Assembly (NCBI RefSeq): GCF_905212195.1
Contig: NZ_CAJMDQ010000004.1
Location: 1 to 55,861 of the forward strand
Origin: an uncultured Anaerotignum sp.
GTDB taxonomy: Bacteria; Bacillota; Clostridia; Lachnospirales; Anaerotignaceae
Length of the DNA stretch: 55,861 nucleotides
Reading direction: 5' to 3'
Positions 17,364 to 26,106 of this stretch are shown in pieces; position 1 is the stretch's first letter; each line of letters begins with the position of its first letter. The notes below the pieces were generated by a model, which saw only the letters and a list, made by a program, of their open reading frames with translations, was not told where the DNA came from and made no database searches. Made by a program: the position numbers and the translations under genes.

Positions 17364-18044
17364 ATGGGTGTCAGACGCAGAAAAAAACGCACTTTTCACT
17401 GGTCAACACTGCTGCTGATTATCACCATCGGCATAACACTTGGCATAGGACTGCGATTCTTTGACTTGCGTTTAACAGAGATTGCGGAAGAAATGTCCAA
17501 GCTGGAGTCAAAAACAGCGGCAAACCGCGTCATTGATACTGCGTTAGAACGTACCCTGTCAGCGCTTTCCATGGAAGCGGACGATTTTTATTTTGCAAAT
17601 GAAAGCAATCCCGATGGGATTTCTGCCGACACCATCGCCATCAACCGCTTCTGCACCACCCTCAGCAGTGAAATCACCAAAGAGCTGGAGATTCTGAATA
17701 ACGAAAAAATCAACGTTCCTCTGGGCAGCATCAGCGGCGTGGAACTGTTTGCAAACTGGGGGCCTGACATTCCCTTTTCTATGGAACCAAAAGGCGCCGC
17801 AGAGGTTGATTATGAAACAAAAATGGAAAGCAGCGGCATCAATCAAATGCATTTTCAAATCTGGATTAATATTTCTCTGGAGATTCGTATTGTCAATCCC
17901 CTTCATGAAGAAAGCATTCCCATGACGCGGAAAATCATGCTTGTAGATACCGTATTTGGCGGCGATGTACCAGAAGAATATTTTCAGTGGGAAACGGCAG
18001 ATTTACCTATTGACAGAACGGTAAAAATGCTATTAAATGTATAG
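17364..18044 (+). CDS. yunB: Sporulation protein YunB
   Basis: 226 aa from the ATG at 17364; the in-frame GTG at 17355 is inside the GGGGGTGA ribosome site. An Arg/Lys-rich N terminus precedes one membrane segment (STLLLIITIGITLGIGL). The extracytoplasmic domain has family-typical stretches: NRVIDTALERTL, NVPLGSISGVELFANWGP and MHFQIWINISLEIRIVNP. YunB is a sporulation protein of uncertain biochemical role, expressed in the mother cell in Bacillus. Its presence is the main evidence here that the organism belongs to a spore-forming lineage. Divergent from PBP1A. Confidence 0.88.
   Translation: MGVRRRKKRTFHWSTLLLIITIGITLGIGLRFFDLRLTEIAEEMSKLESKTAANRVIDTALERTLSALSMEADDFYFANESNPDGISADTIAINRFCTTLSSEITKELEILNNEKINVPLGSISGVELFANWGPDIPFSMEPKGAAEVDYETKMESSGINQMHFQIWINISLEIRIVNPLHEESIPMTRKIMLVDTVFGGDVPEEYFQWETADLPIDRTVKMLLNV
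18010..18038 (+). promoter_or_regulatory. Likely promoter for the 18079 gene, inside the end of yunB
   Basis: TTGACA (18010-18015), 17 bp, TTAAAT (18033-18038). A consensus -35 and an acceptable -10 lie about 40 bp before the next gene, so that gene may be expressed in vegetative cells independently of sporulating yunB. Confidence 0.5.
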
Positions 18045-18078
18045 AGAAGATGTCAAATTTTTAACGGAGGTAAGGCAT

Positions 18079-18654
18079 ATGATTCGTACACTTAGAGATT
18101 TTTTGGAAGAAGTTGGCGGTCTTTCTTATGATAATGGTGATTTCTGGGCTGTAAGAGATAAATTCAGAGATCGTGAAATTCAGGCGTTTGTAGATTGTTT
18201 CCTGCCCGGCACACAGATTCTGCGTGACGGCAAAAACGGTGCACCCGTTGCCATGAAAGGTTTGGCAGACGACAACAAAGGTGCTACCGGCGAGGAAGAA
18301 CTGGATTTCCACGGCCTGCAGCTCTATGATTTCTCCGATACAACTGGTGAATGGGTTGTCGTAACCTTCCCTGATCTGGAAAGTCTGGAAAAACATCTGC
18401 TGAGCGAAGCTGGTTACCTGAACTTCTACAGCACACAGATGCTGGTATTTGAAGATGGTCAGTATAAACCTTTCGAAATCATGTTCAACGGCGACAACGA
18501 TACAGTTATCGGCATTGACAAAGATCAGTTCGACGCTCCACTGGATATTCAGGGTCTGCAGGGCAGAATCTGGGTACGTTGGATGGATCTGTCTGAAGTA
18601 CAGCCTTTGACTGACGAAGATGTAGAAGCATACAAACGCTCCATCGGCAGATAA
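18079..18654 (+). CDS. Hypothetical acidic protein
   Basis: 191 aa from the ATG at 18079, with ACGGAGG nine bases upstream; in-frame codons before it overlap yunB and lack a ribosome site. No family recognised. No signal peptide or membrane segment, so probably cytosolic. The protein is acidic (many Asp/Glu: EELDFHGLQLYDFSD, DKDQFDAPLDIQG) and rich in aromatic residues. The codon choice is the smooth, strongly biased kind seen in well-expressed genes of this window such as aconitase, which together with the good promoter suggests considerable expression. It is followed immediately by a strong terminator and is therefore monocistronic. Confidence 0.75.
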   Translation: MIRTLRDFLEEVGGLSYDNGDFWAVRDKFRDREIQAFVDCFLPGTQILRDGKNGAPVAMKGLADDNKGATGEEELDFHGLQLYDFSDTTGEWVVVTFPDLESLEKHLLSEAGYLNFYSTQMLVFEDGQYKPFEIMFNGDNDTVIGIDKDQFDAPLDIQGLQGRIWVRWMDLSEVQPLTDEDVEAYKRSIGR

Positions 18655-18674
18655 CAAACACCCTGAAAAAACAT

Positions 18675-18726
18675 ATCCCCATTTCTCAGGCAAATGAATT
18701 GCGGAAGGAAATGGGGATTTTTTTTG
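18675..18726 (+). terminator. Terminator after the 18079 gene
   Basis: ATCCCCATTTC pairs with GAAATGGGGAT and is followed by TTTTTTTTG. Confidence 0.85.
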
Positions 18727-18784
18727 TTTAGAAATCATTTCAAAAAGAAAAGACAGATTCTCTTTCAGAAAACATAGCAAAAAA

Positions 18785-18826
18785 GAAAGCTGAAATCCTA
18801 TGATAAGGACTTCAGCTTTTTTGTTT
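18785..18826. terminator. Terminator after the NlpC/P60 gene
   Basis: AAAGCTGAA-TCC pairs with GGA-TTCAGCTTT. There are A/T-runs on both sides, so it can work for the minus-strand hydrolase gene and as a back-up for the plus-strand gene. Confidence 0.75.
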
Positions 18827-18871
18827 TCTTATAAAGGCAAGGCGCATTCGTCTGCCTTTTTCATATCGTTT

Positions 18872-20002
18872 TTAGCGGATGACACGTCTTGCTGTCACAT
18901 ATGTATTTACGCTATAGCTGCTGCTCAGGCTTGTAACGGTAACGCCATATGCAGCGCCATCTGTGGAATGGATATAGTTTCCATCGCCCATGTAGATACC
19001 AACGTGGCTAATGGTGCTGTCGCCGCCGGTATTGAAGAATACCAGATCCCCAGCCTGCAGATCAGACTTGGAAACTGCTACACCGTTGCTTGCCATAGAA
19101 GCGGAACTTCTGTTCAAAGAAATACCAAAATCACGGAAAACAGCATATACAAAGCCGGAACAATCCACACCTGTATTCAGGTTTGTGCCGCCCCATACAT
19201 AAGGCGTACCGATAAACTGTTCTGCATATGCAACAATTTCTTCACCTTTTGCGGAAGATGCAGAAGAAGAGCCGCGGGAAGGTTCTTCTTCACCGCTGCG
19301 GATAGAAACATAATCCGCACTAACATAACCTTTCTGACCATCATCTGTGATGACACGCACCCATTCTGTGCCCTGACGGTCTACGTCTACCACTGTGCCA
19401 TAAGGCAGAACTGTCAGAACGATAGAATTGGTAGATGCTTCTTTACGCAGTTTCAGACCGCTTTCTGCTGTCACCACTGCATATTTCACTTCTTCTGCCG
19501 CAGGTGTAATCTGAGGGTCTGTATTGCCAACCACTGTCAGTGAAGAAAGATAATCTCCGGAAAGATAATCTTTGCTGATGTATGCCTGCTGACCGTTATA
19601 TTCCACCTGATACCAGCCGTCCACACGTCCTACTGCTGTGAGGGTATCCCCTGCATTCACACTGCCCAGCACATTAGAGCTGGTAGTTGCTGCTGCACGG
19701 ATATTAACGCCGGAACCTGTTACAGTACCTTCTGTTTCTGTCAACTGAAAATAATCACTGGATACAAAACCATTCTGTCCATTATAAGAGATCTGATACC
19801 AGCTGCCGCTTTTGCCAGTCACCTGATATTCTGATCCACTGCTGATCTGACCCAATACAGCCGCATCTGTTCCTGCTGCTTCACGGACATTGACATTGGT
19901 GCCATTTGCCTGTCCCATATCAGCCGCAAAAACGGTTGCTGTACCGAGCATCACGCAGGCTGCTGTTACACAAACCTGGCGGATTGCTTTGGATAAGTTC
20001 AT
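18872..20002 (-). CDS. Secreted SH3-domain NlpC/P60 peptidoglycan hydrolase
   Basis: 376 aa from the ATG at 20002, correctly spaced from GGAGGA; the ATG five codons earlier contains that ribosome site. Signal peptide about 1-28 (cleavage near VFAAD). Three bacterial SH3 repeats follow (GTNVNVREAAG, GSGVNIRAAATTS, ESGLKLRKEASTN), then a Ser-rich linker and a C-terminal NlpC/P60 domain (~265-376). That domain has the catalytic Cys in GVDCSGFVYA, the His in ISHVGIYMG and the third residue in NYIHSTDG. A cell-wall endopeptidase cutting gamma-D-Glu-diamino acid links is the family activity. Transcribed alone. Confidence 0.93.
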   Translation of the reverse strand: MNLSKAIRQVCVTAACVMLGTATVFAADMGQANGTNVNVREAAGTDAAVLGQISSGSEYQVTGKSGSWYQISYNGQNGFVSSDYFQLTETEGTVTGSGVNIRAAATTSSNVLGSVNAGDTLTAVGRVDGWYQVEYNGQQAYISKDYLSGDYLSSLTVVGNTDPQITPAAEEVKYAVVTAESGLKLRKEASTNSIVLTVLPYGTVVDVDRQGTEWVRVITDDGQKGYVSADYVSIRSGEEEPSRGSSSASSAKGEEIVAYAEQFIGTPYVWGGTNLNTGVDCSGFVYAVFRDFGISLNRSSASMASNGVAVSKSDLQAGDLVFFNTGGDSTISHVGIYMGDGNYIHSTDGAAYGVTVTSLSSSYSVNTYVTARRVIR

Positions 20003-20301
20003 AAAAGCTTCCTCCATTTTGTCTTTTTCCCGAATTTATTACAAATCTGTTACAACTAGTATACGAAAGTTTAATAATCTTGTCAATATTTTTTGCAGAT
20101 AACTTTTCATAATCTTCCACAACATAGCATAAGAAACCCTTATTTTTCGCCATTTTTCCTGTTTACCAAAAAGATTATCCTCATTTTTTGTCATATAAAA
20201 TGAAAATAGATATCTGCGCAAACATTTTTTAAGAATTTTAAAAGAAATTGATGTCAAGCATCCAAATTTCCCATGCTGTTTTTTCTGGAAAGACAAAATT
20301 T
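20003..20301. other. AT-rich intergenic stretch
   Basis: About 300 bp between the NlpC/P60 start and the end of the molybdenum/selenium operon. It is AT-rich. It probably contains the NlpC/P60 promoter, but I could not fix one clear -35/-10 pair. No hairpin terminator is evident for the upstream operon, and no convincing small gene was seen. Confidence 0.5.
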
Positions 20302-21318
20302 TCAATCGCTTTCAAAATACACCAAATTGCTGCCGCCGCAAACCATGCCCAATTTTGCGCCCTCTTCTTTCCGCAGCACAAATTCCTGTACATCCTTTTG
20401 GATATGATGCTTTGGCATTTGAGAGCCGTAAATCATTGCCGCATGTTCCACAGCGCCGCCGCCAATGGTACCAGCCAGAATCTCATTATCTTTTACCACC
20501 ATTCTCGCACCTGCTTCTCTGGGCGCAGAACCGCTTTTGGCAACGATCAGTGCCATGGTAGAGCCTGTATCTTCACACAAAGCATCCAGTACTGCATCTT
20601 CAATGGTTTCTACAGGGACTTTATTTTTCTCCTGAATGATTTCTGCCGCAATGCAGACCGCAATTTCTTCCGGTGTTACAGCGCCAATCTTCAGCCCAAT
20701 AGGTGCATGGATGGCTTCCACCTCCGCAGGCCGCAAGCCGGATTTATAAAGAGCTTCTTTTGTTTTGGCAACTTTATTTTTGCTACCAATCATGCCCACA
20801 TAAGCGTATTTTCTCCGCAAAATCTGACGAACACATTGTTCATCCGCCTGATGCCCTCTGGTGACCACCACATAATAATTGGCAGGCAAATCAGGAATTT
20901 CCTCAAACACCTGCCCAAAATCGCCGCAGAGCACGCAGTCCGCTTCCGGGAACCGCTGGAGATTGGCAAACTCTCCTCGGTCATCTACAACGGTCACATG
21001 AAAGCCTAACAATTTTCCCAATTTCACTAAGGAAAGGGAAATATGACCGCCGCCAAGAATCACCAGTCTGGGGCTCATGCCAAAATGCTCCACAAACACA
21101 TGATTCTCACCAATCTCACAAGTGGTGCAGCTTTTCATTTCGCCAATGGTCAGCAGCATTTTCTTCGCTGTTTCCATTTCTCCCGGAGGTGCCCAAAGGA
21201 CACCTTCCTCCTGCCACAAAAACTGAAAGCCCTGCAAAGGGCCTTCGTAAACAAGACCGCTGCCTACCCAATCCAGTTCCTGCAGGTAGTGCCGGAGTTG
21301 TTTATATGCTTCTCTCAT
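20302..21318 (-). CDS. XdhC-family molybdenum hydroxylase maturation factor, domains in inverted order
   Basis: 338 aa from the ATG at 21318 (MREAYKQL). XdhC proteins insert or protect the sulfurated (or selenated) molybdenum cofactor for xanthine-dehydrogenase-type enzymes. The NAD(P)-type Rossmann region (RLVILGGGHISLSLVKLG, then VVDDRGEFAN) comes first, near residues 85-130. The XdhC/CoxI signature (ALIVAKSGSAPREAGARM, IGGGAVEHAA) comes last, near 255-305. In the classical E. coli-type arrangement the CoxI part is N-terminal. Last gene of the long molybdenum/selenium operon; its start overlaps the end of yqeC by 17 bp. Confidence 0.85.
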   Translation of the reverse strand: MREAYKQLRHYLQELDWVGSGLVYEGPLQGFQFLWQEEGVLWAPPGEMETAKKMLLTIGEMKSCTTCEIGENHVFVEHFGMSPRLVILGGGHISLSLVKLGKLLGFHVTVVDDRGEFANLQRFPEADCVLCGDFGQVFEEIPDLPANYYVVVTRGHQADEQCVRQILRRKYAYVGMIGSKNKVAKTKEALYKSGLRPAEVEAIHAPIGLKIGAVTPEEIAVCIAAEIIQEKNKVPVETIEDAVLDALCEDTGSTMALIVAKSGSAPREAGARMVVKDNEILAGTIGGGAVEHAAMIYGSQMPKHHIQKDVQEFVLRKEEGAKLGMVCGGSNLVYFESD

Positions 21319-22012
21319 GGGAATCTCCCTCTTTTCTATGGTATTGTTTCTGCCGTAAGCTTCCCCAAAGACAGGGCACAGAGAAATCCGCAGCAATTCT
21401 CTCTGCTCTGTCCCAGCCGACGACTTCTGCCTGATTCAAAAAAACACATCCCTGTATCTCATCCCAAAGGGCACCATAGCCTGCCTGCAAAAGGGGGAAA
21501 ATATCCCCTTCCGCCACTGTTTTTCCAGAAAACATGGAAGAAACCAGCCCAAAACAATGGCATACCAGTTCCCATGGCTGTCCCAAAGCAGAAAGCCCTG
21601 CCACCGTCACCAGAAAGTCACAGTTTTCCGGCAAAACAGGCTCGTCCTGTCTTGGCATTTTCAGCGGCATTCTTTTGGAACCATCTGCCTCCACCAGAAT
21701 CACATCAGCAAAAGGAAAAACCGCGTCAAAAACAGCTTGCGGCAAAGGCCCCATTTTTTCTTCAGAAAAAACACTGCCTGCCACTGCAAAGCCGTCCCTT
21801 TTCAGTTTTTCTTTGATTTCCTCTGCCGTTCCATCCAATACACCATCTTTTTCCGGCAGGTACATTTTCGTGGTGGTCGTCAGCAGCACACGTTTTCCTT
21901 TCTGTCGGTATTCCTCTGCCAATAAATACAACAGACTTGTCTTGCCCCCTGCACCCACAGCACAGATACAACGTGCAGAAGGCGGAATCTGCAATGCTTC
22001 TGTAAGCAACAT
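21302..22012 (-). CDS. yqeC: Selenium-dependent molybdenum cofactor protein YqeC
   Basis: 236 aa from the ATG at 22012 (AAAGGAGG seven bases upstream). A P-loop-like N terminus AVGAGGKTSLLYLLA (residues ~17-31) is followed by TTTTKMYLP and VLVEADGSKRMPLK-type segments (ILVEADGSKRMPLKMP). This is characteristic of the YqeC family that tracks with orphan SelD and selenium-dependent molybdenum hydroxylases. Probably a nucleotide-dependent step in making or inserting the selenium-containing cofactor; exact chemistry unknown. It sits between the DUF3343 and XdhC-like genes. Confidence 0.87.
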   Translation of the reverse strand: MLLTEALQIPPSARCICAVGAGGKTSLLYLLAEEYRQKGKRVLLTTTTKMYLPEKDGVLDGTAEEIKEKLKRDGFAVAGSVFSEEKMGPLPQAVFDAVFPFADVILVEADGSKRMPLKMPRQDEPVLPENCDFLVTVAGLSALGQPWELVCHCFGLVSSMFSGKTVAEGDIFPLLQAGYGALWDEIQGCVFLNQAEVVGWDRAERIAADFSVPCLWGSLRQKQYHRKEGDSHERSI

Positions 22013-22026
22013 CTTTCCGCCTCCTT

Positions 22027-22263
22027 TCAAATCATCAGTTCATATATATTTTCGTATTTCAGATCGTATTTTGTCAATAGGCTTTTCATTTTTTCTTTCT
22101 CGCCTATGGGCATCCGCCACGCCAGACCGCATCCCGCTGTAATTTGAGTGGGTATGGGAATGAGCCTGCCGGGCACATCGGCGCTTCTTGCGGCTTCTTC
22201 CAGTGCCAACGCCTCTGTGGTGGTATGAAATGCCACCAGAAAACAAAGTTCTTTTGGTCTCAT
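22027..22263 (-). CDS. DUF3343 protein, possible Se/S carrier
   Basis: 78 aa. The ATG at 22263 overlaps the TGA of the cysteine desulfurase gene (ATGA), and GGAGG is seven bases upstream; the ATG two codons earlier is too close to that site. The family pattern is visible: FLVAFHTTTEALALEEAA near the start and GCGLAWRMP with one Cys near residue 46. DUF3343 proteins are small, often encoded next to YedF or selenium genes, and have been suggested to carry Se or S. Translational coupling to the desulfurase suggests it accepts the mobilised atom from that enzyme; this is inference. Confidence 0.8.
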   Translation of the reverse strand: MRPKELCFLVAFHTTTEALALEEAARSADVPGRLIPIPTQITAGCGLAWRMPIGEKEKMKSLLTKYDLKYENIYELMI

Positions 22264-23402
22264 GTCCATGCCTCCGCAATTTCTTTCACTGCCAAAATGG
22301 CTTTTTCCACTTCTTCTTCCGTTGTAAAGTAACAGAAACTAAACCGCACAGCCCCCTGTTCTACTGTTCCCAGCTGTTCGTGCATCAAAGGGGCACAATG
22401 AGCGCCGCCGCGGGTAGCAATGCTGTAACGCACCGCCAATTCATCACAAACATCCTCAGAAGGGTTATCCCCGATATTCAGAGAAACAATGGGTGCCCGT
22501 TCCTGCGCGGAAAAATCACCGTAGACTGTCACTTGAGGAATCTTGCTAACTCCTTCATAAAATTGACGCATCCGCTTCTGTTCCGTTTCCCGAATGGCAG
22601 TCAATCCCGTTTTGTCAATCCAGTCTAATGCCGCAGAAAGCCCAGCAATACCATGTCCGTTCAGGGTTCCCGCTTCCAGATGGGTGGGCATCTGTGCCGG
22701 ATGGGTCTTGCTGTAACTCTGGACGCCACTGCCGCCTACACAAAAACTGGGGATTTCCAGTCCTTTCCGCACACACATTCCCCCTGTTCCCTGAGGGCCC
22801 AAAAGGGATTTATGTCCGGTAAAACATAAAACATCTATGCACATTTCTTCCATATGAATAGGAAATACCCCTGCTGTCTGGGAAGCGTCCACCACAAACA
22901 AAATACCTTTTTCTTTGCAAAATGCGCCAATACGCTGAATATCCACCAGATTCCCAGTCAGATTAGAACCATGGGTGCAGACGATGCCTTTTGTATTGGG
23001 TTTCAATGCCTGTTCCAGCAAATCGTAGCGGACAGTGCCTTTTTCATCACAGGGAATGATGGTCAGCTCTATACCTTCTGCCTCCTTGCGGTACAAAGGG
23101 CGAAGGACGCTGTTATGTTCCATGGCAGTGGTAATGACGTGGTCACCTTTTCCAAAAAGCCCGCTGATGGCAATATTCAGGCTTTGGGTGGAATTTGCCG
23201 TAAAAACCACCTGTGCAGGGTCGTCCATGCCAAAGAGTACCGCCAGTTTTTTTCTGGTGCCAAATATGACACGGGAAGAAGTCAGAGAAATCTCATGACC
23301 GCTTCTGCCGCTGTTTCCCATGTGCAAAATGGCGTCATATACCGCTTCCGCCACTTCTTTTGGTTTGTGAAAGCTGGTTGCCGCGCTGTCCAGATAAATC
23401 AT
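22260..23402 (-). CDS. Cysteine desulfurase-family aminotransferase (EF2568-like)
   Basis: 380 aa from the ATG at 23402 (GGGAGGG upstream; MIYLDSAATSFHKP is the usual N terminus). A class V aminotransferase fold with the PLP lysine in TGHKSLLGPQG (about residue 200) and an active-site Cys in RGGAHCAPLMHEQ (about residue 340). The subgroup associated with selenium-dependent molybdenum hydroxylases releases S or Se from cysteine or selenocysteine. Its start overlaps the ModC stop, and its stop overlaps the DUF3343 start. It probably supplies the terminal Se/S ligand of the molybdenum cofactor. Confidence 0.88.
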   Translation of the reverse strand: MIYLDSAATSFHKPKEVAEAVYDAILHMGNSGRSGHEISLTSSRVIFGTRKKLAVLFGMDDPAQVVFTANSTQSLNIAISGLFGKGDHVITTAMEHNSVLRPLYRKEAEGIELTIIPCDEKGTVRYDLLEQALKPNTKGIVCTHGSNLTGNLVDIQRIGAFCKEKGILFVVDASQTAGVFPIHMEEMCIDVLCFTGHKSLLGPQGTGGMCVRKGLEIPSFCVGGSGVQSYSKTHPAQMPTHLEAGTLNGHGIAGLSAALDWIDKTGLTAIRETEQKRMRQFYEGVSKIPQVTVYGDFSAQERAPIVSLNIGDNPSEDVCDELAVRYSIATRGGAHCAPLMHEQLGTVEQGAVRFSFCYFTTEEEVEKAILAVKEIAEAWT

Positions 23403-24106
23403 AAACTCCCTCCCTGTATCAACAATCTGCCCTCCGCTGTTTTCGGATGGGCAAAAATTTCTTTTGTGTCCCCGATTTCTGCAATTTTTCCCCGCTCCAT
23501 GACCATACATTTCTGGGTCAGGCGAAAAATTTCTTCCTTATTATGGGATACCAGAATGGATACCCCGCCAAAACTCTGGAGTACCTGCTGGACTTCCCGT
23601 TCCATCTCCTGCCGGAGAAAACTATCCAATGCGGAAAACGGCTCATCCAGCAAAATCACATCAGGCTTTGCCGCCAGCATCCTTGCCATGGCTGTTCGCT
23701 GCTGCTGACCGCCGGAAAGAACTGAGGGATACAGTTCTGCCACCTCTGTCAGATAGAACCGCTCCAAAAGTTCCTCCAGAAATTCCTTTTCTTTTTCTTT
23801 CCCAAAGGCAAAGGCGATATTCTCCCGCACCGTCATATTGGGAAACAGGGCGTAATTCTGGAACAGATACCCGATTTTTCGTTTCTGGGCTTTTTCGGAG
23901 ATTTTTTTCTCGCTGTCGAACAGGATTTTATCGTCTAACTGTATTTTTCCCTTGTCCGGCTGCAAAATTCCTGCCAGACACCGCAGAGTGACGCTTTTGC
24001 CACAGCCGCTGCGTCCCAAAATACCCAGCACTTCATTTTCCAAATCCAGAGAAATTTCGATGGTTTCTGTCTTTACTTTTTTCATGAATTCTGCCTGTAA
24101 TCTCAA
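23399..24106 (-). CDS. modC: Molybdate ABC transporter ATP-binding protein
   Basis: 235 aa. TTG start at 24106, overlapping the modB stop (TTGA); starting at the internal ATG would lose the first conserved strand. Walker A GRSGCGKS (31-38), Q-loop FQNYALFPNMT, signature LSGGQQQRTAMARML, Walker B VILLDEPFSALD and H-loop SHNKEE are all present. The C-terminal TOBE domain of E. coli ModC is absent (235 versus about 350 aa). Energises molybdate import with ModA and ModB, encoded immediately upstream. Confidence 0.9.
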   Translation of the reverse strand: MRLQAEFMKKVKTETIEISLDLENEVLGILGRSGCGKSVTLRCLAGILQPDKGKIQLDDKILFDSEKKISEKAQKRKIGYLFQNYALFPNMTVRENIAFAFGKEKEKEFLEELLERFYLTEVAELYPSVLSGGQQQRTAMARMLAAKPDVILLDEPFSALDSFLRQEMEREVQQVLQSFGGVSILVSHNKEEIFRLTQKCMVMERGKIAEIGDTKEIFAHPKTAEGRLLIQGGSL

Positions 24107-24774
24107 AAACCCTCATCCTCTCCCTGATATTTTTTCTTTTCAAAATAATTGATACCCACAATGGCAAGGGCAGACAAAATCACAATGACCAGCGACCACA
24201 GATATGCCGTCTGCCGATTGCCGCTCTGGACTGCCGTATACACTGCCAGTGCCATGGTCTGAGTCTTGCCGGGGATATTGCCGGCAATCATGATAGTGGC
24301 GCCAAATTCCCCCATAGCGCGGGCAAAAGCAAGAATCATCCCTGCCAAAAGCCCGCTGCGGCAGTTGGGCAGAATGATGCGGAAAAAGATTTTCTTTTCA
24401 CTTGCACCCAATGTCCGTGCCGCGTAGAGCAGCTGTTTATCCATAGATTCCATAGCCCCTCTCACTGCCCGATACATCAGTGGAAAAGACACCACAAACG
24501 CTGCTGCCACCGCACCACGGAGGGAAAATATAAAAGGAAATCCGATTTCATTGAAAAACCGTCCCACAGGGCTGTTTTTGCCCAACAATATGAGCAGGAA
24601 AAAACCTGTTACCGTTGGCGGCAGCACCAAAGGCAGTGTCAGCACCGCATCGGCAAAGGGACGCAACCGGCGCAGCTTCATAACGCCATAAGCTGCGAGG
24701 GTGCCCAGCACCACAGAAAAAAACGTTGCGCAGGCTGCCACCCAAACAGAAAGCAAAAGAGGCGAAACATCCAT
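24103..24774 (-). CDS. modB: Molybdate ABC transporter permease
   Basis: 223 aa. Five to six hydrophobic segments and the EAA loop, RTLGASEKKIFFRIILPN, which docks onto ModC. FARAMGEFGATIMIAGNIPGKTQT is a molybdate/tungstate permease hallmark (quoted here as GEFGATIMIAGN and GKTQT). ATG at 24774 with AAGGAG nine bases upstream; GTG at 24777 is an alternative. Its 3' end overlaps modC by 4 bp. Confidence 0.92.
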   Translation of the reverse strand: MDVSPLLLSVWVAACATFFSVVLGTLAAYGVMKLRRLRPFADAVLTLPLVLPPTVTGFFLLILLGKNSPVGRFFNEIGFPFIFSLRGAVAAAFVVSFPLMYRAVRGAMESMDKQLLYAARTLGASEKKIFFRIILPNCRSGLLAGMILAFARAMGEFGATIMIAGNIPGKTQTMALAVYTAVQSGNRQTAYLWSLVIVILSALAIVGINYFEKKKYQGEDEGF

Positions 24775-24792
24775 CACGGAATTCTCCTTCCT

Positions 24793-25593
24793 TTATTCTG
24801 CCAAAAATGTAAAACCATAAGAAGCGAATACTTCTCCTGCTTCTTCACTGGTGAGGAAATCCAAAAACGCCTGAGCGCCTTCGGGATTTGCGCAGTCTTT
24901 GATAACAGCCGCAGGATAGAGCACCTGAGGGCCGCCTTCTGGTGCACTGCAAATAACCTGTACAGCGTCACTTGTCTTTGCGTCGGTGGCATATACCACG
25001 CCGCAGTCAGCTTCTCCCGCTTCTACCCAAGCCAGCACTTCACGCACATTAGACGCAAATACGGCATGGTTCTTCACATCATCCCAGATACCAAGATTTG
25101 TGAAAATTTCCTGGGCATATTTCCCAGCAGGAACGCTTTCCGCTTCCCCCAAAGCAATCTGAGGTTCGCTATCCAGAATGGTTTCAAAAGAAGTTACTGC
25201 TGTTTCTCCCTGCGGAGCAATGAGAACAATTTCATTTTGCAGTACATCTTTTCTGGTGGCTGCATCAATGAGTCCCTCTTCTTCCAAAGCATCCATATTG
25301 CTTTCTGCCGCAGAGAAGAATAAATCTACTGGTGCGCCTTCTTCAATCTGTGTCTGCAAAGCACCGCTGCCGCCGAAGGTAAAGGAAACTTCTGTACCAG
25401 GGTTTTCTTCCTGGAATGTCTGTGCCAGTTCATTGAGAACATCTGTTAAACTTGCCGCCGCAGAAACGGTAATCGCACCTGTCACTGCATCCTGTCCTTC
25501 GCTACTTTCTGCTGCCTGCTCACTGCCGCAGCCTGCCAGCATGCCTGCTGTCAAAACCATTGCCAATGCCATCATACCAAATTTCTTTTTCAT
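24793..25593 (-). CDS. modA: Molybdate-binding lipoprotein
   Basis: 266 aa. A signal peptide with lipobox MLAGCG (Cys22) anchors it outside the membrane. The ModA domain shows ITVSAAASLTDVLNELAQ, FTFGGSGALQTQIEEGAPVDLFFSA and CGVVYATDAK. Ser, Ser, Ala and Tyr residues in these places bind the oxyanion in the family. It delivers molybdate, perhaps also tungstate, to ModBC. The gene is 18 bp upstream of modB in the same operon. Confidence 0.93.
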   Translation of the reverse strand: MKKKFGMMALAMVLTAGMLAGCGSEQAAESSEGQDAVTGAITVSAAASLTDVLNELAQTFQEENPGTEVSFTFGGSGALQTQIEEGAPVDLFFSAAESNMDALEEEGLIDAATRKDVLQNEIVLIAPQGETAVTSFETILDSEPQIALGEAESVPAGKYAQEIFTNLGIWDDVKNHAVFASNVREVLAWVEAGEADCGVVYATDAKTSDAVQVICSAPEGGPQVLYPAAVIKDCANPEGAQAFLDFLTSEEAGEVFASYGFTFLAE

Positions 25594-25605
25594 ATGATTT
25601 CCTCC

Positions 25606-26106
25606 TTACTGCCCACATTCTCCTGCATTTGCTGTTAAAATATCCAAACCGTGTCCCAGAGCTGGTAAAATCACTTCCAGGTTTTCCCGCACCGCTTTGG
25701 GGCTGCCCGGCAGATTGACAATGAGGGTCTGTTTCCGAATGACAGAAACCCCTCTGCTGAGCATGGCTCTGGGGGTGATTGCCAAAGACGCTGCCCGCAT
25801 GGCTTCACTGAAACCCGGAACCTGACGCTGCCCAATATCCAGTGTAGCTTCCGGTGTCCAATCTCTGGGAGAAAAGCCTGTGCCGCCGGTGGTCAAAATC
25901 AAGTCCGCCGTTCCCATATCGCAGATTTCTTTCATGGTTTCCGCAAGCAGCTGTCTTTCGTCCGGCAAAATCCGCATATCCACCACAGTATACCCTGCCT
26001 GTTCCATGATTTCTTTTGCCGCAGGACCGCTCAAGTCTTCCCGTTTGCCTGCCGCCCCTTTATCACTTGCTGTCAGAATCACTACTCGGTACAATTTCCA
26101 ATTCAT
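25606..26106 (-). CDS. mog: Molybdopterin adenylyltransferase-like protein (MoaB/Mog family)
   Basis: 166 aa from the ATG at 26106; a TTG two codons upstream is also in frame. Family motifs: VVILTASDKGAAGKREDLSG at the N terminus, LTTGGTGFSPRDWTPEAT (residues ~80-100) and LPGSPKAVRENLE. It activates molybdopterin by adenylylation before metal insertion. The start lies inside the 3' end of the MOSC gene (about 44 bp overlap), suggesting coupled translation. Confidence 0.88.
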   Translation of the reverse strand: MNWKLYRVVILTASDKGAAGKREDLSGPAAKEIMEQAGYTVVDMRILPDERQLLAETMKEICDMGTADLILTTGGTGFSPRDWTPEATLDIGQRQVPGFSEAMRAASLAITPRAMLSRGVSVIRKQTLIVNLPGSPKAVRENLEVILPALGHGLDILTANAGECGQ

